In this document: in pieces, positions 39,163 through 48,180 of the stretch | Numbering within the stretch: position 1 is the first letter of the stretch | Layout of the letters: the number at the start of each line of letters is the position of its first letter | NCBI RefSeq assembly: GCF_030063145.1 | Contig: NZ_JASISM010000004.1 | Location: 248,001 to 312,000, forward strand | DNA length: 64,000 nt | Origin: Cryobacterium sp. PH31-L1 | GTDB taxonomy: Bacteria; Actinomycetota; Actinomycetes; Actinomycetales; Microbacteriaceae | Direction: 5' to 3' | Program-made: the position numbers and the translations under genes | Notes under the pieces: generated by a model | Database searches by the model: none | Told to the model about the DNA's origin: nothing | Seen by the model: only the letters and a program-made list of their open reading frames with translations

Positions 39163-39651
39163 ATGACGCAGCCGCAGACTCCCCACCCCGGACTCGACAG
39201 CACTGATCGCCAGATCATCGCCGAGCTCAGCCGTGACGCCCGCCTCTCCATGCGTCAGCTGGCCCTGCAGGTGCACATCTCACGCACCGCAGCCCACACC
39301 CGGGTACAGAAACTGATCAGCCACGGTGTGATCACCGGTTTCGGCGCCCAGACCGACCGCAAGGCGCTCGGTCTCAACGTGTCAGCGCTCGTCGTCGTGA
39401 AGATCGGCGACGTGGCCTGGGGTGAAATTGCCGCGCAGCTTGCGCAACTGCCCTTCGTCGAGAAGGCCCAGGCCGTGAGCGGCGACATCGACATTATTCT
39501 CACCGTCAGCGCGCCCGATCACGAGCAGCTCAGCCAGGCCATTCTGCGCGATATCCACACCATGCCGGGAGTGATCTCGACCCGGTCACACCTGATTCTC
39601 GACGAGATCACCGGGCACGCTCCCGGCGCCACCCCGGACGCCTGGCACTGA
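39163..39651 (+). CDS. Lrp/AsnC-family transcriptional regulator
   Basis: A 162-residue regulator: an N-terminal winged helix (LDSTDRQIIAELSRDARLSM then RQLALQVHISRTAAHTRVQKL) and a C-terminal RAM ligand-binding domain with a VSGDIDIILTV strand. It lies 110 bases upstream of bkdABC in the same orientation. In other bacteria Lrp-type BkdR activates this operon in response to branched-chain amino acids, so the same role is likely here. TAGTGT ends eight bases before the ATG. Confidence 0.88.
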   Translation: MTQPQTPHPGLDSTDRQIIAELSRDARLSMRQLALQVHISRTAAHTRVQKLISHGVITGFGAQTDRKALGLNVSALVVVKIGDVAWGEIAAQLAQLPFVEKAQAVSGDIDIILTVSAPDHEQLSQAILRDIHTMPGVISTRSHLILDEITGHAPGATPDAWH

Positions 39652-39672
39652 TTCACGAGTTTTCACAGCCGT

Positions 39673-39702
39673 TTGGCCGCCGTCTGGCAGCGGATCGGCC
39701 AA
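39673..39702. promoter_or_regulatory. Candidate Lrp/BkdR site upstream of bkdA
   Basis: TTGGCCG (39673-39679) and CGGCCAA (39696-39702) are perfect inverted arms, 23 bases centre to centre, 59 bases before the bkdA start and just after the Lrp gene. Confidence 0.4.
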
Positions 39703-39760
39703 TCGTTCACAACTGCGAAAAAGAGCAACCGCGCCGATAAAAAGGGCGCACCATTACCTC

Positions 39761-40903
39761 ATGAGCCTCAATGTCGAGAACCCGAGTTTGACCGCCGTTC
39801 TGGCACCCCCACCGCTGCGTTTGATCGACGATCAAGGCCGCGCGGTGCCGCAGCACGAGAGCGGTGGATTCCGCCTGCCGACCGTGGAGACCCTTCTCGA
39901 TCTGTACCGCCAGATGGTCGTGGCCCGCCGATTCGACGTGCAAGTGACCGCCCTCACCCGGCAGGGCCGCCTCGCCACCTACCCCTCCGCGCTCGGCCAA
40001 GAGGCCTGCGAGATCGCCGCGGTCGCGTCGCTCGCACCGCAGGACTGGCTGTTTCCCACCTACCGCGACAGCATCGCGCTGCTCACCCGCGGCGTCGAGC
40101 CGAAGGATATTCTCGCCTCCTTCCGAGGCGACTGGCACAGCGGCTACGACTACCAGCAGCACCGCATCGCCCCGCAGGCCACCCCCCTAGCCACCCAGGC
40201 GCTGCACGCCGTCGGCCTCGCCACCGCCGCGAAGCTCAAGCGCGACGACACCGTGGCCCTCACCCTGCTCGGTGACGGTGCCACGAGCGAGGGCGACGCC
40301 CACGAAGCATTCAACTTCGCCGCCGTCTGGCAGGCCCCCGTCGTGTTCGTCGTGCAGAACAACCAGTTCGCCATCAGCGTGCCGCTCGACAAACAGATGG
40401 CCTGCCGCACCATCGCCGACAAGGCGATCGGCTACGGCATGCCCGGCTACTACGTGGACGGCAACGACGTCGCCGCCATGTACGCCGTCATCTCAGCGGC
40501 CATGGACCTCGCCCGCAGCGGCGGAGGGCCCACGCTGATCGAGGGTCTCACCTACCGCATCGAAGCCCACACCAACTCGGATGACCCGACCCGCTACCGC
40601 ACGACCGCCGACGTCGACCTGTGGCGCGGCCGCGATCCGATCGAACGCCTTGAGAAGTATCTCGTCTCCCAGGGAGCGCTCACCGAGGAGGTACGGGCGT
40701 CGATTCTGGCCGACGCCGAGACTCTCGCCACCACCACCCGCGAGTGCATGACCGAGCAGGCGGTCATCGATCCGCTCGAACTGTTCGAGCACGTCTATTC
40801 CACTCCGCGGTCAGCCCTGGCCGAGCAGCGCGCCTTTCTGGCGACCGAACTCGACGGCGATGCCGCGGCATCCGCCATAGCCAACGAAGAGAGCGCCCGA
40901 TGA
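39761..40903 (+). CDS. bkdA: Branched-chain 2-oxo acid dehydrogenase E1 alpha
   Basis: A 380-residue thiamine-diphosphate subunit. The TPP motif runs from GDGATSEGD (about 168) to VVQNNQFAIS (about 197); a phosphorylation-loop-like region carries RIEAHTNSDDPTRYR. With E1 beta it decarboxylates the 2-oxo acids of valine, leucine and isoleucine; pyruvate is an alternative substrate that sequence alone does not exclude. Its stop overlaps the E1 beta start (ATGA). Confidence 0.9.
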   Translation: MSLNVENPSLTAVLAPPPLRLIDDQGRAVPQHESGGFRLPTVETLLDLYRQMVVARRFDVQVTALTRQGRLATYPSALGQEACEIAAVASLAPQDWLFPTYRDSIALLTRGVEPKDILASFRGDWHSGYDYQQHRIAPQATPLATQALHAVGLATAAKLKRDDTVALTLLGDGATSEGDAHEAFNFAAVWQAPVVFVVQNNQFAISVPLDKQMACRTIADKAIGYGMPGYYVDGNDVAAMYAVISAAMDLARSGGGPTLIEGLTYRIEAHTNSDDPTRYRTTADVDLWRGRDPIERLEKYLVSQGALTEEVRASILADAETLATTTRECMTEQAVIDPLELFEHVYSTPRSALAEQRAFLATELDGDAAASAIANEESAR

Positions 40904-41919
40904 GCCCGCAGCAGACCCTGGAAACCGGCACTGCGGTGCGCGCACCCGAAAGCCTCACCATGGCCGCGGCGCTCAATGCGGCCATTCGCGACGCGATGGT
41001 CGATGACCCAACGGTCGTTCTGTTCGGCGAAGACGTCGGACCGCTCGGCGGCGTGTTCCGGGTTACCGACGGGCTCTACGCCGAATTCGGCGAGACCCGG
41101 GTGAGCGACTCACCGCTGGCCGAGGCCGGCATCGTCGGCACCGCGATCGGCATGGCCATGTACGGCCTGCGCCCGGTCGTCGAAATGCAGTTCGACGCGT
41201 TCAGCTACCCGGCGTTCCAGCAGATCGTGTCGCACGTGGCGAAGATGCGCAACCGCACGCGCGGCAAGATCCCGCTGCCGATCGTCATCCGCATCCCCTA
41301 TGCCGGCGACATCGGCGGGGTCGAGCACCACTCCGACTCGTCCGAGGCCTACTGGACGGCAACCCCAGGACTCACCGTGGTGAGCCCGTCGAACCCGGCC
41401 GACGCCTATTCCATGCTGCGCGAGGCAATTGCGAGCGACGACCCGGTCATCTTCATGGAGCCGAAGAGTCGCTATTGGAGCAAGGCCTCCCTCGCGCTGC
41501 CCGTGCAGACCGAGCCCCTGAACCGGGCCGTCGTGCTGCGGGAGGGCACCGACGTCACGCTCATCGCGTACGGTCCGACCGTGAAGACGGCTCTCGCCAC
41601 CGCCGAGCAGGCCGTGGCCGAGGGGCTCTCGGTCGAGGTCATCGACCTGCGCTCGCTGTCGCCGTTCGACGACGAGACGGTGGGGGCATCCGTTCGTAAG
41701 ACCGGTCGCGCCGCGATCGTGCACGAGGCCGCCCAGTTCGGCGGGTACGGCGCCGAGGTTGCCGCCCGCCTGACCGAGCGCAACTTTTTTTACCTGGCCG
41801 CGCCCATTCTGCGCATCACCGGCTTCGACATTCCGTACCCGTCGCCCAAACTCGAGGAGTACTTCTTGCCCACCCCCGACCGCATCCTGGCCGCACTCTC
41901 CACCTGGGAGTGGTCCTGA
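40900..41919 (+). CDS. bkdB: Branched-chain 2-oxo acid dehydrogenase E1 beta
   Basis: A 339-residue transketolase-type beta subunit: LFGEDVGPLGGVFRVTDGL (about 42-60), ADSPLAE-like VSDSPLAEAGI and the cofactor-side GGVEHHSDSSEAYW (about 140). The ATG at 40900 overlaps the bkdA stop; the frame is open upstream only as a shadow of bkdA. The stop overlaps the E2 start by one base (TGATG). Confidence 0.92.
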   Translation: MSPQQTLETGTAVRAPESLTMAAALNAAIRDAMVDDPTVVLFGEDVGPLGGVFRVTDGLYAEFGETRVSDSPLAEAGIVGTAIGMAMYGLRPVVEMQFDAFSYPAFQQIVSHVAKMRNRTRGKIPLPIVIRIPYAGDIGGVEHHSDSSEAYWTATPGLTVVSPSNPADAYSMLREAIASDDPVIFMEPKSRYWSKASLALPVQTEPLNRAVVLREGTDVTLIAYGPTVKTALATAEQAVAEGLSVEVIDLRSLSPFDDETVGASVRKTGRAAIVHEAAQFGGYGAEVAARLTERNFFYLAAPILRITGFDIPYPSPKLEEYFLPTPDRILAALSTWEWS

Positions 41920-43391
41920 TGAGCCGCGAATTTCTGCTGCCCGACCTCGGTGAGGGTCTCACCGAAGCCGAGATCGTCGCCTGGCTGGTCGCTCCTGGAG
42001 ACGTGATAGCCATCGACCAGGCCGTGGTCGAGGTCGAATCGGCCAAGTCCATCGTGGAACTGCCGTCGCCCTACGGCGGCGTTGTGGCGAGCCTGTTCGG
42101 TGAGCCAGGGCAGGTCATCCACGCCGGTCAGGTGCTGTTGACGGTTGCCGATGCCGAGGCTGCAGATGCTGGCGACGCACCGGGTACACCGGTCGCCGTC
42201 GGCGTTCCCGCCGCCATGGCGACCGCCGCCCCGACCGAGGGGTCCGGCGCCGTGCTCGTTGGCTACGGAACCACCGAGAGCACCCGACCAGCGCGGCGAG
42301 TTGCGGCCGGCCGGTTCGGCGCCCCGCGGGCAGCGGATGCCCCCGCACCGGCAGCTCCGTCCGCACCGACACCGCCGGTCGCAGTGACGCGCGCCGAGCG
42401 CCCGACCGAGGTGGCGGCATCCGTTTCTCTCGCCGCCGTTTCAAGCGCGGATGTTTCGCCCAGCACGGTCGATCCCATCCGCAGATCCCCCGTCGTGTCG
42501 CCGATCGTACGCCGACTGGCGCGCGAGAACGGGTTTGATGCCAGCATGCTGGCCGGAAGCGGACGGGATGGTCTCGTGCTGCGCAGTGACGTCGAGGATC
42601 ACATTCACCACCTCAGCATGCCGGCTGCAATGCCGGGCGCGGTACTACCCGCGGTGCCGGCCCAGCCGAGCGCGCCCGCACCCGCCGCCTCCGACGTGAA
42701 TGCGGATATTCGCATTCCCATTTCCGGGCTGCGCAAGGTCGTCGCGGAGCGACTGACCACGTCGCGGCGGGAGATTCCCGAGGCCACCATCTGGCTCGAC
42801 GTCGACGCGACCGCCCTGTTCGCAGCGCGAGATCAGCTGCTCTCAGCCACCGGAGAGCGGTTCAGCGTGACGGCGCTCATCGCGCGATTCGTCGTGGCCG
42901 GCCTGCGGCAGTTTCCGGTGCTGAACTCCTCGGTCGACAACGCGAGCCAGGAGATCCTGCAGCACGGCGCCGTGAACCTCGGCATTGCCGCGCAAACCTC
43001 GCGCGGGCTGATGGTCCCGGTCATTCACGGCGCACACGCGATGAGCACCCGGCAGTTGCGCGACGCCATCGCCGCCCTCGTGGCCCAATCCCAGGGCGGC
43101 ACCTTCGCGCCGAGTGCGCTGACCGGCGGAACGTTCACCCTGAACAACTTCGGGTCGCTCGGCGTCGACGGTTCGGCGGCGATCATCAACCATCCGGAGG
43201 CGGCGATCCTCGGCATCGGGCGCATGATCGAACGGCCGTGGGTCATCGATCACGCACTCGCGGTGCGTTCTGTCGTTGAGCTGTCGATGGTATTCGATCA
43301 CCGTGTCTGCGACGGCGGAACCGCCGCGGGGTTTCTCACCTACGTGGCCCGCTGCATCGAAAACCCGGTGAGTTTGCTCGCCGATCTGTAG
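41919..43391 (+). CDS. bkdC: Branched-chain 2-oxo acid dehydrogenase E2 (dihydrolipoamide acyltransferase)
   Basis: A 490-residue acyltransferase. One N-terminal lipoyl domain (residues 3-75) has the lipoylated Lys in ESAKSIVE (about 43). A long Ala/Pro-rich linker follows, then an E1/E3-binding domain (VSPIVRRLARENGFD, about 192), a second linker, and the catalytic domain with FDHRVCDGG (about 460). No E3 (dihydrolipoamide dehydrogenase) gene is in the operon, so a shared E3 is expected elsewhere. Confidence 0.93.
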   Translation: MSREFLLPDLGEGLTEAEIVAWLVAPGDVIAIDQAVVEVESAKSIVELPSPYGGVVASLFGEPGQVIHAGQVLLTVADAEAADAGDAPGTPVAVGVPAAMATAAPTEGSGAVLVGYGTTESTRPARRVAAGRFGAPRAADAPAPAAPSAPTPPVAVTRAERPTEVAASVSLAAVSSADVSPSTVDPIRRSPVVSPIVRRLARENGFDASMLAGSGRDGLVLRSDVEDHIHHLSMPAAMPGAVLPAVPAQPSAPAPAASDVNADIRIPISGLRKVVAERLTTSRREIPEATIWLDVDATALFAARDQLLSATGERFSVTALIARFVVAGLRQFPVLNSSVDNASQEILQHGAVNLGIAAQTSRGLMVPVIHGAHAMSTRQLRDAIAALVAQSQGGTFAPSALTGGTFTLNNFGSLGVDGSAAIINHPEAAILGIGRMIERPWVIDHALAVRSVVELSMVFDHRVCDGGTAAGFLTYVARCIENPVSLLADL

Positions 43392-43402
43392 GGGTACAAA
43401 AG

Positions 43403-43435
43403 AAGCACCTTCGCATGGGGCATGCGAAGGTGCTT
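43403..43435 (+). terminator. Terminator of bkdABC
   Basis: Perfect 14-base arms (43403-43416 and 43422-43435, AAGCACCTTCGCAT) with a GGGGC loop, followed by TTGTTGT. It lies 11 bases after the stop. Confidence 0.85.
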
Positions 43436-43493
43436 TTGTTGTCATCGACGGCGCGGGGTGACGCCGGGAGGATGAGCGGGGTGACGCGGTGAA

Positions 43494-43667
43494 TCAGACG
43501 CCGACCGCGTTTATTGCCAGCTGGCCGCGCACCGAGGTGACGCGCACACTGGTGTGGTCGCATCCGGAACACTTGAGAATGTAGACGGGAAGTGAATTAC
43601 GCTCGGCGTGGGCCGGATTCGGGCTCAGTCGGGCTTGTGAACGGCAGAAGGGGCAAGTGAGTGTCAT
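43494..43667 (-). CDS. 57-residue zinc-ribbon protein
   Basis: The small minus-strand frame begins MTLTCPFCRSQARL and ends QLAINAVGV. It holds the cysteine pairs CPFC (residues 5-8) and CSGC (33-36), the spacing of a zinc ribbon. GGAG lies five bases before the ATG, and codon use is like that of the neighbours. I do not recognise a named family. It stands alone between the bkd terminator and the divergent DUF2079 gene. Rubredoxin-like or rRNA/tRNA-binding ribbons have this form, but no function is claimed. Confidence 0.7.
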   Translation of the reverse strand: MTLTCPFCRSQARLSPNPAHAERNSLPVYILKCSGCDHTSVRVTSVRGQLAINAVGV

Positions 43668-43779
43668 TCGATCTCCGAGTGTGCCGTTGTTTGGGGCACG
43701 TTCTCAGTGTGTCGCCTGCCTCGCCGGTCGCCTAGGGCCAAAGGTCCCGCGCTGCTACAGAAATTGGTGGGGGGTGCGT

Positions 43780-43785
43780 TAGCGT
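43780..43785 (+). promoter_or_regulatory. -10 box of the DUF2079 gene
   Basis: TAGCGT, then six bases, then the ATG start at 43792. Confidence 0.5.
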
Positions 43786-43791
43786 TGTCGA

Positions 43792-45186
43792 ATGAGGGGA
43801 ATCCGCCGCGGCCAGCTCCGGACCGCGCTGGCTCCGCTCGTGCTTCCGGCCGGTGTCGGACTCGTGACGACCGCGCTGTACACGGTGTTCTCGGCCCTGC
43901 AGTGGCGCAGTTTTGCCGCACCGTCCTGGGACCTGGGAATTTTCACCCAGCTGGCCCGACAGTACGCGGCACTTCAGGCGCCCATCGTCACGATCAAGGG
44001 CGATGGTTTCAACCTGCTCGGTGATCACTTCCACCCGCTTCTGGTGCTGCTCGCACCCGTTTTCGCGGTCTTCCCGCACGCTTTCACCCTGCTGGTCGTG
44101 CAGAACGCGCTGTTCGGCCTTGCTGCCGCCGCCCTCACCTACGCGGCGGTTCGGCTGCTCGGCCGACTCACCGGCACGCTGTTCGGGTTGGCCTTCGCGT
44201 TCAGTTGGGGTTTGCAGGGTGCAGTCGAAGCACAGTTCCACGAAATCGCCTTCGCCGTACCACTGCTGGCGCTGTCACTGACCGCCTTTCTGGGGCGTCA
44301 GTGGGTGGCCTGCCTGCTCTGGGCGATGCCGTTGGTGTTCGTCAAGGAAGACCTGGGGCTCACCGTGGCCGCCCTGGGCATCGTGCTGGCCGTTCGCAGC
44401 CGGCATCCGCTCGGCGTGTGGCTGGCTGTCTGGGGCGTGGGCTGGTTCGCCCTGGCCAGCCTGGTCATTCTGCCGCTGCTCAACCCGAATGGCGCCTGGG
44501 CCTATGCGAGCAGTATCGACCCGCTCCGCATTCTGCAGGACCCGGCCGCACTCTTTCAGCCGCAGAAGAGCGTGACCGTGCTGCTGCTGCTTGTGGCGGG
44601 CGGGCTCATCGCCGTGCGGTCCCCGCTGGCACTCGTGTTGCTGCCTACTCTGGCTTGGCGGTTCCTGTCGGACAATTCGGGCTACTGGGGTCCGACCTGG
44701 CAGTACAGCGCCGTGCTGATGCCCATTCTGTTTGCTGCCGCGCTCGATGGAATCGCGCTCGCTCTTGGCAGCCTGCAGGGCTGGATGCGCCGATACGGGC
44801 GGCTGGCGGCATCCGTTTCGATTGTCGCAGCGCTCGTGCTCGCCACTACGCTGCCGCTGTTCAAACTGGCGGATGTCCCAGCCCATTTTTCGACGCATCG
44901 CGCCGCCGCTGCGACCGCCGCCCTGCGAGGTGTGCCCGACGGGGCGCTGGTCGAATCCGACATCGGGCTGATGAACTATCTCGTGGAACGAACCGATGTC
45001 TACTGGCTCGGCAATGAGAATCCGCTGCCGGACTATCTCGTGATCGATCTCGCCGCCGGCGGACTGCCCGCCGAGTGGACGTCAGTGCAGGTCGTTGCCC
45101 AGGCGCTGCACCCCGGAGTGGAATTCACCACGATCCATGCCGCCGGCGGCTACGAGGTGGCGCGCCGCGACGCCGCTGCGCCCTGA
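43792..45186 (+). CDS. DUF2079 membrane protein
   Basis: A 464-residue polytopic membrane protein (about ten helices) of the DUF2079 family, related to GT-C glycosyltransferases. The motif SWDLGIFTQLARQYA (about 43-57) carries the conserved acidic residue in the first outer loop, and DGFNLLGDHFHPLL follows. The family is predicted to move sugars from polyprenyl carriers, but no activity is established. It has no obvious partner genes. Confidence 0.8.
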   Translation: MRGIRRGQLRTALAPLVLPAGVGLVTTALYTVFSALQWRSFAAPSWDLGIFTQLARQYAALQAPIVTIKGDGFNLLGDHFHPLLVLLAPVFAVFPHAFTLLVVQNALFGLAAAALTYAAVRLLGRLTGTLFGLAFAFSWGLQGAVEAQFHEIAFAVPLLALSLTAFLGRQWVACLLWAMPLVFVKEDLGLTVAALGIVLAVRSRHPLGVWLAVWGVGWFALASLVILPLLNPNGAWAYASSIDPLRILQDPAALFQPQKSVTVLLLLVAGGLIAVRSPLALVLLPTLAWRFLSDNSGYWGPTWQYSAVLMPILFAAALDGIALALGSLQGWMRRYGRLAASVSIVAALVLATTLPLFKLADVPAHFSTHRAAAATAALRGVPDGALVESDIGLMNYLVERTDVYWLGNENPLPDYLVIDLAAGGLPAEWTSVQVVAQALHPGVEFTTIHAAGGYEVARRDAAAP

Positions 45187-45251
45187 TCCCTTTCCGTCCA
45201 CTTCCCGCGCTGTACTTCGCGACCCACGGCACCGTGGACTGGGCCCGGGCG

Positions 45252-46247
45252 CTAGTGCGCCGTCGGGTTCGCGGCCCTGAGGGCGGTCAGCAGGGCCGCG
45301 GCGCCCTGCGGGTCGTCGACGGTCACGGCGAACTGGTTGCCCCGCCGCAGATTCACCACGAGGGCCGGCCCGCCACGCATGACCACGGCAGAGCGTCCGC
45401 CGGTCAGGCGGTATCCCCAGCCACCGGATCGCAGCGGACTCACGGCATCGGCGAACGCGGACTCCATCTGGTCGAGCGGCACCTGCTTCAAACGGATGCC
45501 GAGCAACCGCGACACGACGCGCAGCCCACGTTGGTCAACGCTCACCCGAACCTGCACGAAGAGCAGCGTGACCAGGAAGATGAGAACGACAATCGCCGCC
45601 GCCATGGCGCTCGCCGAGGTCGCACCGGTCAGCCCCTCATCGCGCAGTTGGGCTACGATTCCGATGGCCCCGCCGACCACGATGAGCCCGCCGATCGCAG
45701 CCATGACCGGGCTCGTCACGACTTTGCTCCAGGTTGCGTCGGGATCGGCTGTCGCTGTCGCGGAGGAAGTCTCCGGGAGTTCCGTTACGGTCGCCGGGGT
45801 CACCCATTTCTGGGCAATCAGAAACGGCAGCAGACCATACCCGCAGGCGGCGAAGGTGAGCAGCACCCAGGCGCCCATTTTCGGTTCCGCAGGGCCGGCA
45901 GCGACGGTGATGCCGGCCGTGGTCAGCCACAGGCTCGACGACAACCCCGCCGCGGAACCGAGCCCGAGATAGATCTGGCGGCGATTGGGCGCACCTCGCT
46001 CGCGGAGCCAGTAGGTGGCCAGAATTGCGGCGCCCAGACTCACCACGAGCGCGACCACGGCCATTCCCCAGGTGGGCATCGTCGAGCTCACCGCGCCATC
46101 ACGCCCCCACTGCCGTGGCAGCACGCCCGGCAGGCGATCGATCCACAATAGCCAGGTGACGACGGCCGCCACGAATGGCACCCACAGAGTCAGTGCCGCA
46201 GCGATATCCCGCGGGCTGGTCGGTGCCGAACTGTTCACCAGTGTCAT
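45252..46247 (-). CDS. DUF1648-type membrane protein with PH-like end
   Basis: A 331-residue membrane protein. Its first part has the DUF1648-like segment WLLWIDRLPGVLPRQWGRDG; four to six helices follow. The C-terminal 100 residues form a soluble PH-like domain (VRVSVDQRGLRVVSRLLGIRLKQVPLDQM). Function unknown; it may be a membrane or cell-wall stress protein. The ATG at 46247 has GGGGGAC just upstream. The longer open frame begins in the promoter. Confidence 0.7.
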   Translation of the reverse strand: MTLVNSSAPTSPRDIAAALTLWVPFVAAVVTWLLWIDRLPGVLPRQWGRDGAVSSTMPTWGMAVVALVVSLGAAILATYWLRERGAPNRRQIYLGLGSAAGLSSSLWLTTAGITVAAGPAEPKMGAWVLLTFAACGYGLLPFLIAQKWVTPATVTELPETSSATATADPDATWSKVVTSPVMAAIGGLIVVGGAIGIVAQLRDEGLTGATSASAMAAAIVVLIFLVTLLFVQVRVSVDQRGLRVVSRLLGIRLKQVPLDQMESAFADAVSPLRSGGWGYRLTGGRSAVVMRGGPALVVNLRRGNQFAVTVDDPQGAAALLTALRAANPTAH

Positions 46248-46491
46248 GAGGTCCCCCCGATCGAGTGCGGGCAGACCAGTCCGCCTTCGCACTCCTTCCA
46301 TCCAAGCACAGACCAGAATCGCCCGAACCAGTGCCGCGCCGCGCATCGGCGGTGCCTCCCACGGTTGTCACCCGAGACCTGATCGCTTGCAAAACATTTC
46401 TTTGGGTATTCTCTTCCGGACTCGGTCGATTTCGGGCATATATGCGTGATTTTTTCTCGGAAATGTCGGTGGTCGGGTGTTGAGTTGAACC

Positions 46492-48180
46492 ATGAACAAC
46501 CTCGCGATGGAGCTCACCCGGGCGGCGGAGGCCGTCGCCGCGCTCGGTTGTTCCAGCGCTTCGTTCAACACCCTGACCGATGCGCAGGTGCTCGCGGCTC
46601 GCGGTCCGATCGCCGACCTGCTGCGACTAAGCAACACGGTCGCGGCTTTCCTGGCCGGAACGATCGCGCAGCGTTCCAGGCACGAGCTGGGTCAGTCCGG
46701 TCTGGCCGTCCGGCACGGGTTCGGTACCCCGACGCTGATGGTGCAAGACGCTACCGGACTCAGCCGTATGGAGGCCGGCCGACTGCTGGCCGTCGGCGTA
46801 CTCATGAACGGCACTGATACCGCCGAACGGCGGGCAGCGGATGCCGCTCGAGAAGCCGAGCGGGTCGCGAAGGCGACCGCCGACGCCCTCGCGGAAGCCG
46901 AGCGCGCAGCCGAGCGGGACGCCGTTCGAGAGGCGGAGCGCGCGGCGGCGTGGGCCACGCTGCACCCCGATCTGCCGCCACTGCCCATGGCTGCGCCCCG
47001 CCCGGTACCGCCCCCGGTTCCCCAGGGTCCCGTGGTGACCGTGGAGCCGGTGGTGGTGCCCTGGCAGGCACCAATTCTGCACGCTGTCACCGCCGGTACA
47101 CTCTCGCCCGGCGTCGGCGACGCCCTACTACGAGGTTTGGGCACACTGGATCAGGCCATCACCGCCGAGACGCTGGCCGCCGCTCTGCGCCTGTTGCTGG
47201 TCGAGATGCCGGGCAAGAACACGGAGCAGGCCTACAAGCGGGCGCGGCGCCTGCGCGACGACCTCGACGCGGCGGGCATCCAGGCTAGGGAGAAGCAGGC
47301 CCGCGATGACACGACCTGGTCGTTGTGGCGGCGCGCCGACGGCATGGTCACCCTGCACGCCCTGTTGGCTCCCGAGCAGGGAGAAACGTGGATGGCCACC
47401 TACGACGCCCTGACCAGTCCAGGTCGCGGCGGCGTGCGGTTCGTTGACCGGGAACGAGCCGAGTGGGCGCAACGAGTGAAGGACGACCCGCGCACCCTGG
47501 ACCAGATCGCCGCGGACTCCTTCACCCAACTGCTCAAGCTCGGCACCGACGCCGACCCGAACACCATGTTCGGCGGGCGCCGCCCGGTCGTGCAAATCAT
47601 CGTCACCGAACCCGACCGCCCCACCACCATCCCCGACCCAACAACCGGCCCGACGGCCGGCCCCGCCGCTGGCCCCGCCCCCGAGGCTGGCCCGGCCCGC
47701 ACCACAGGCCCGGCCCCCGAGGCTGGAACCACGGAGAGCGGCACTACGACCAGCGGCACGTCGGGGAGCCGAACCGCCACATCAGCCTTCGGTTACCTCG
47801 AGGGCAACCCCGCTCCGGTGTCGGCGGAGACGATCGAACGGCATCTCTGTGACACCGGCCACCTCGGAATCCTGTTCAGTCAGTCCGGCCAACCCCTCAA
47901 CGTCGGACGCGACGAACGTCTCTTCAACCGCGAACAACGCCGGGCCCTCGCCGCGCGCGACGGCGGCTGCCGCTGGCCCGACTGCGACCAACCACCCTCC
48001 TGGACAGAAGCGCACCACATAAAAAATGGGTTGATCAGGGACTTTCCAACATCGATTTCGCCATCTCCCTGTGTGCACACCATCACATGCTGCTACACAA
48101 CCGACACTGGACGATCTACCTCCAGAGCGACCAATATTGGCTACAACCCCCGATCGAAATCGACCCCAAACAAACGCTGA
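46492..48180 (+). CDS. DUF222/HNH endonuclease protein, frameshifted near the HNH motif
   Basis: A 562-residue frame. The N-terminal DUF222 domain (about 1-330) includes ARGPIADLLRLSNTVAAFLA and an Ala/Glu-rich coiled coil. A Pro/Thr/Gly-rich linker follows (about 380-425), then the first half of an HNH nuclease (REQRRALAARDGGCRWPDC, then PPSWTEAHHI). After HHIKN the frame runs into unrelated residues and stops at 48180, while the correct HNH continuation lies in the -1 frame. DUF222/HNH genes are abundant in actinobacteria and behave like selfish elements. The start has no clear ribosome site. Confidence 0.75.
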   Translation: MNNLAMELTRAAEAVAALGCSSASFNTLTDAQVLAARGPIADLLRLSNTVAAFLAGTIAQRSRHELGQSGLAVRHGFGTPTLMVQDATGLSRMEAGRLLAVGVLMNGTDTAERRAADAAREAERVAKATADALAEAERAAERDAVREAERAAAWATLHPDLPPLPMAAPRPVPPPVPQGPVVTVEPVVVPWQAPILHAVTAGTLSPGVGDALLRGLGTLDQAITAETLAAALRLLLVEMPGKNTEQAYKRARRLRDDLDAAGIQAREKQARDDTTWSLWRRADGMVTLHALLAPEQGETWMATYDALTSPGRGGVRFVDRERAEWAQRVKDDPRTLDQIAADSFTQLLKLGTDADPNTMFGGRRPVVQIIVTEPDRPTTIPDPTTGPTAGPAAGPAPEAGPARTTGPAPEAGTTESGTTTSGTSGSRTATSAFGYLEGNPAPVSAETIERHLCDTGHLGILFSQSGQPLNVGRDERLFNREQRRALAARDGGCRWPDCDQPPSWTEAHHIKNGLIRDFPTSISPSPCVHTITCCYTTDTGRSTSRATNIGYNPRSKSTPNKR

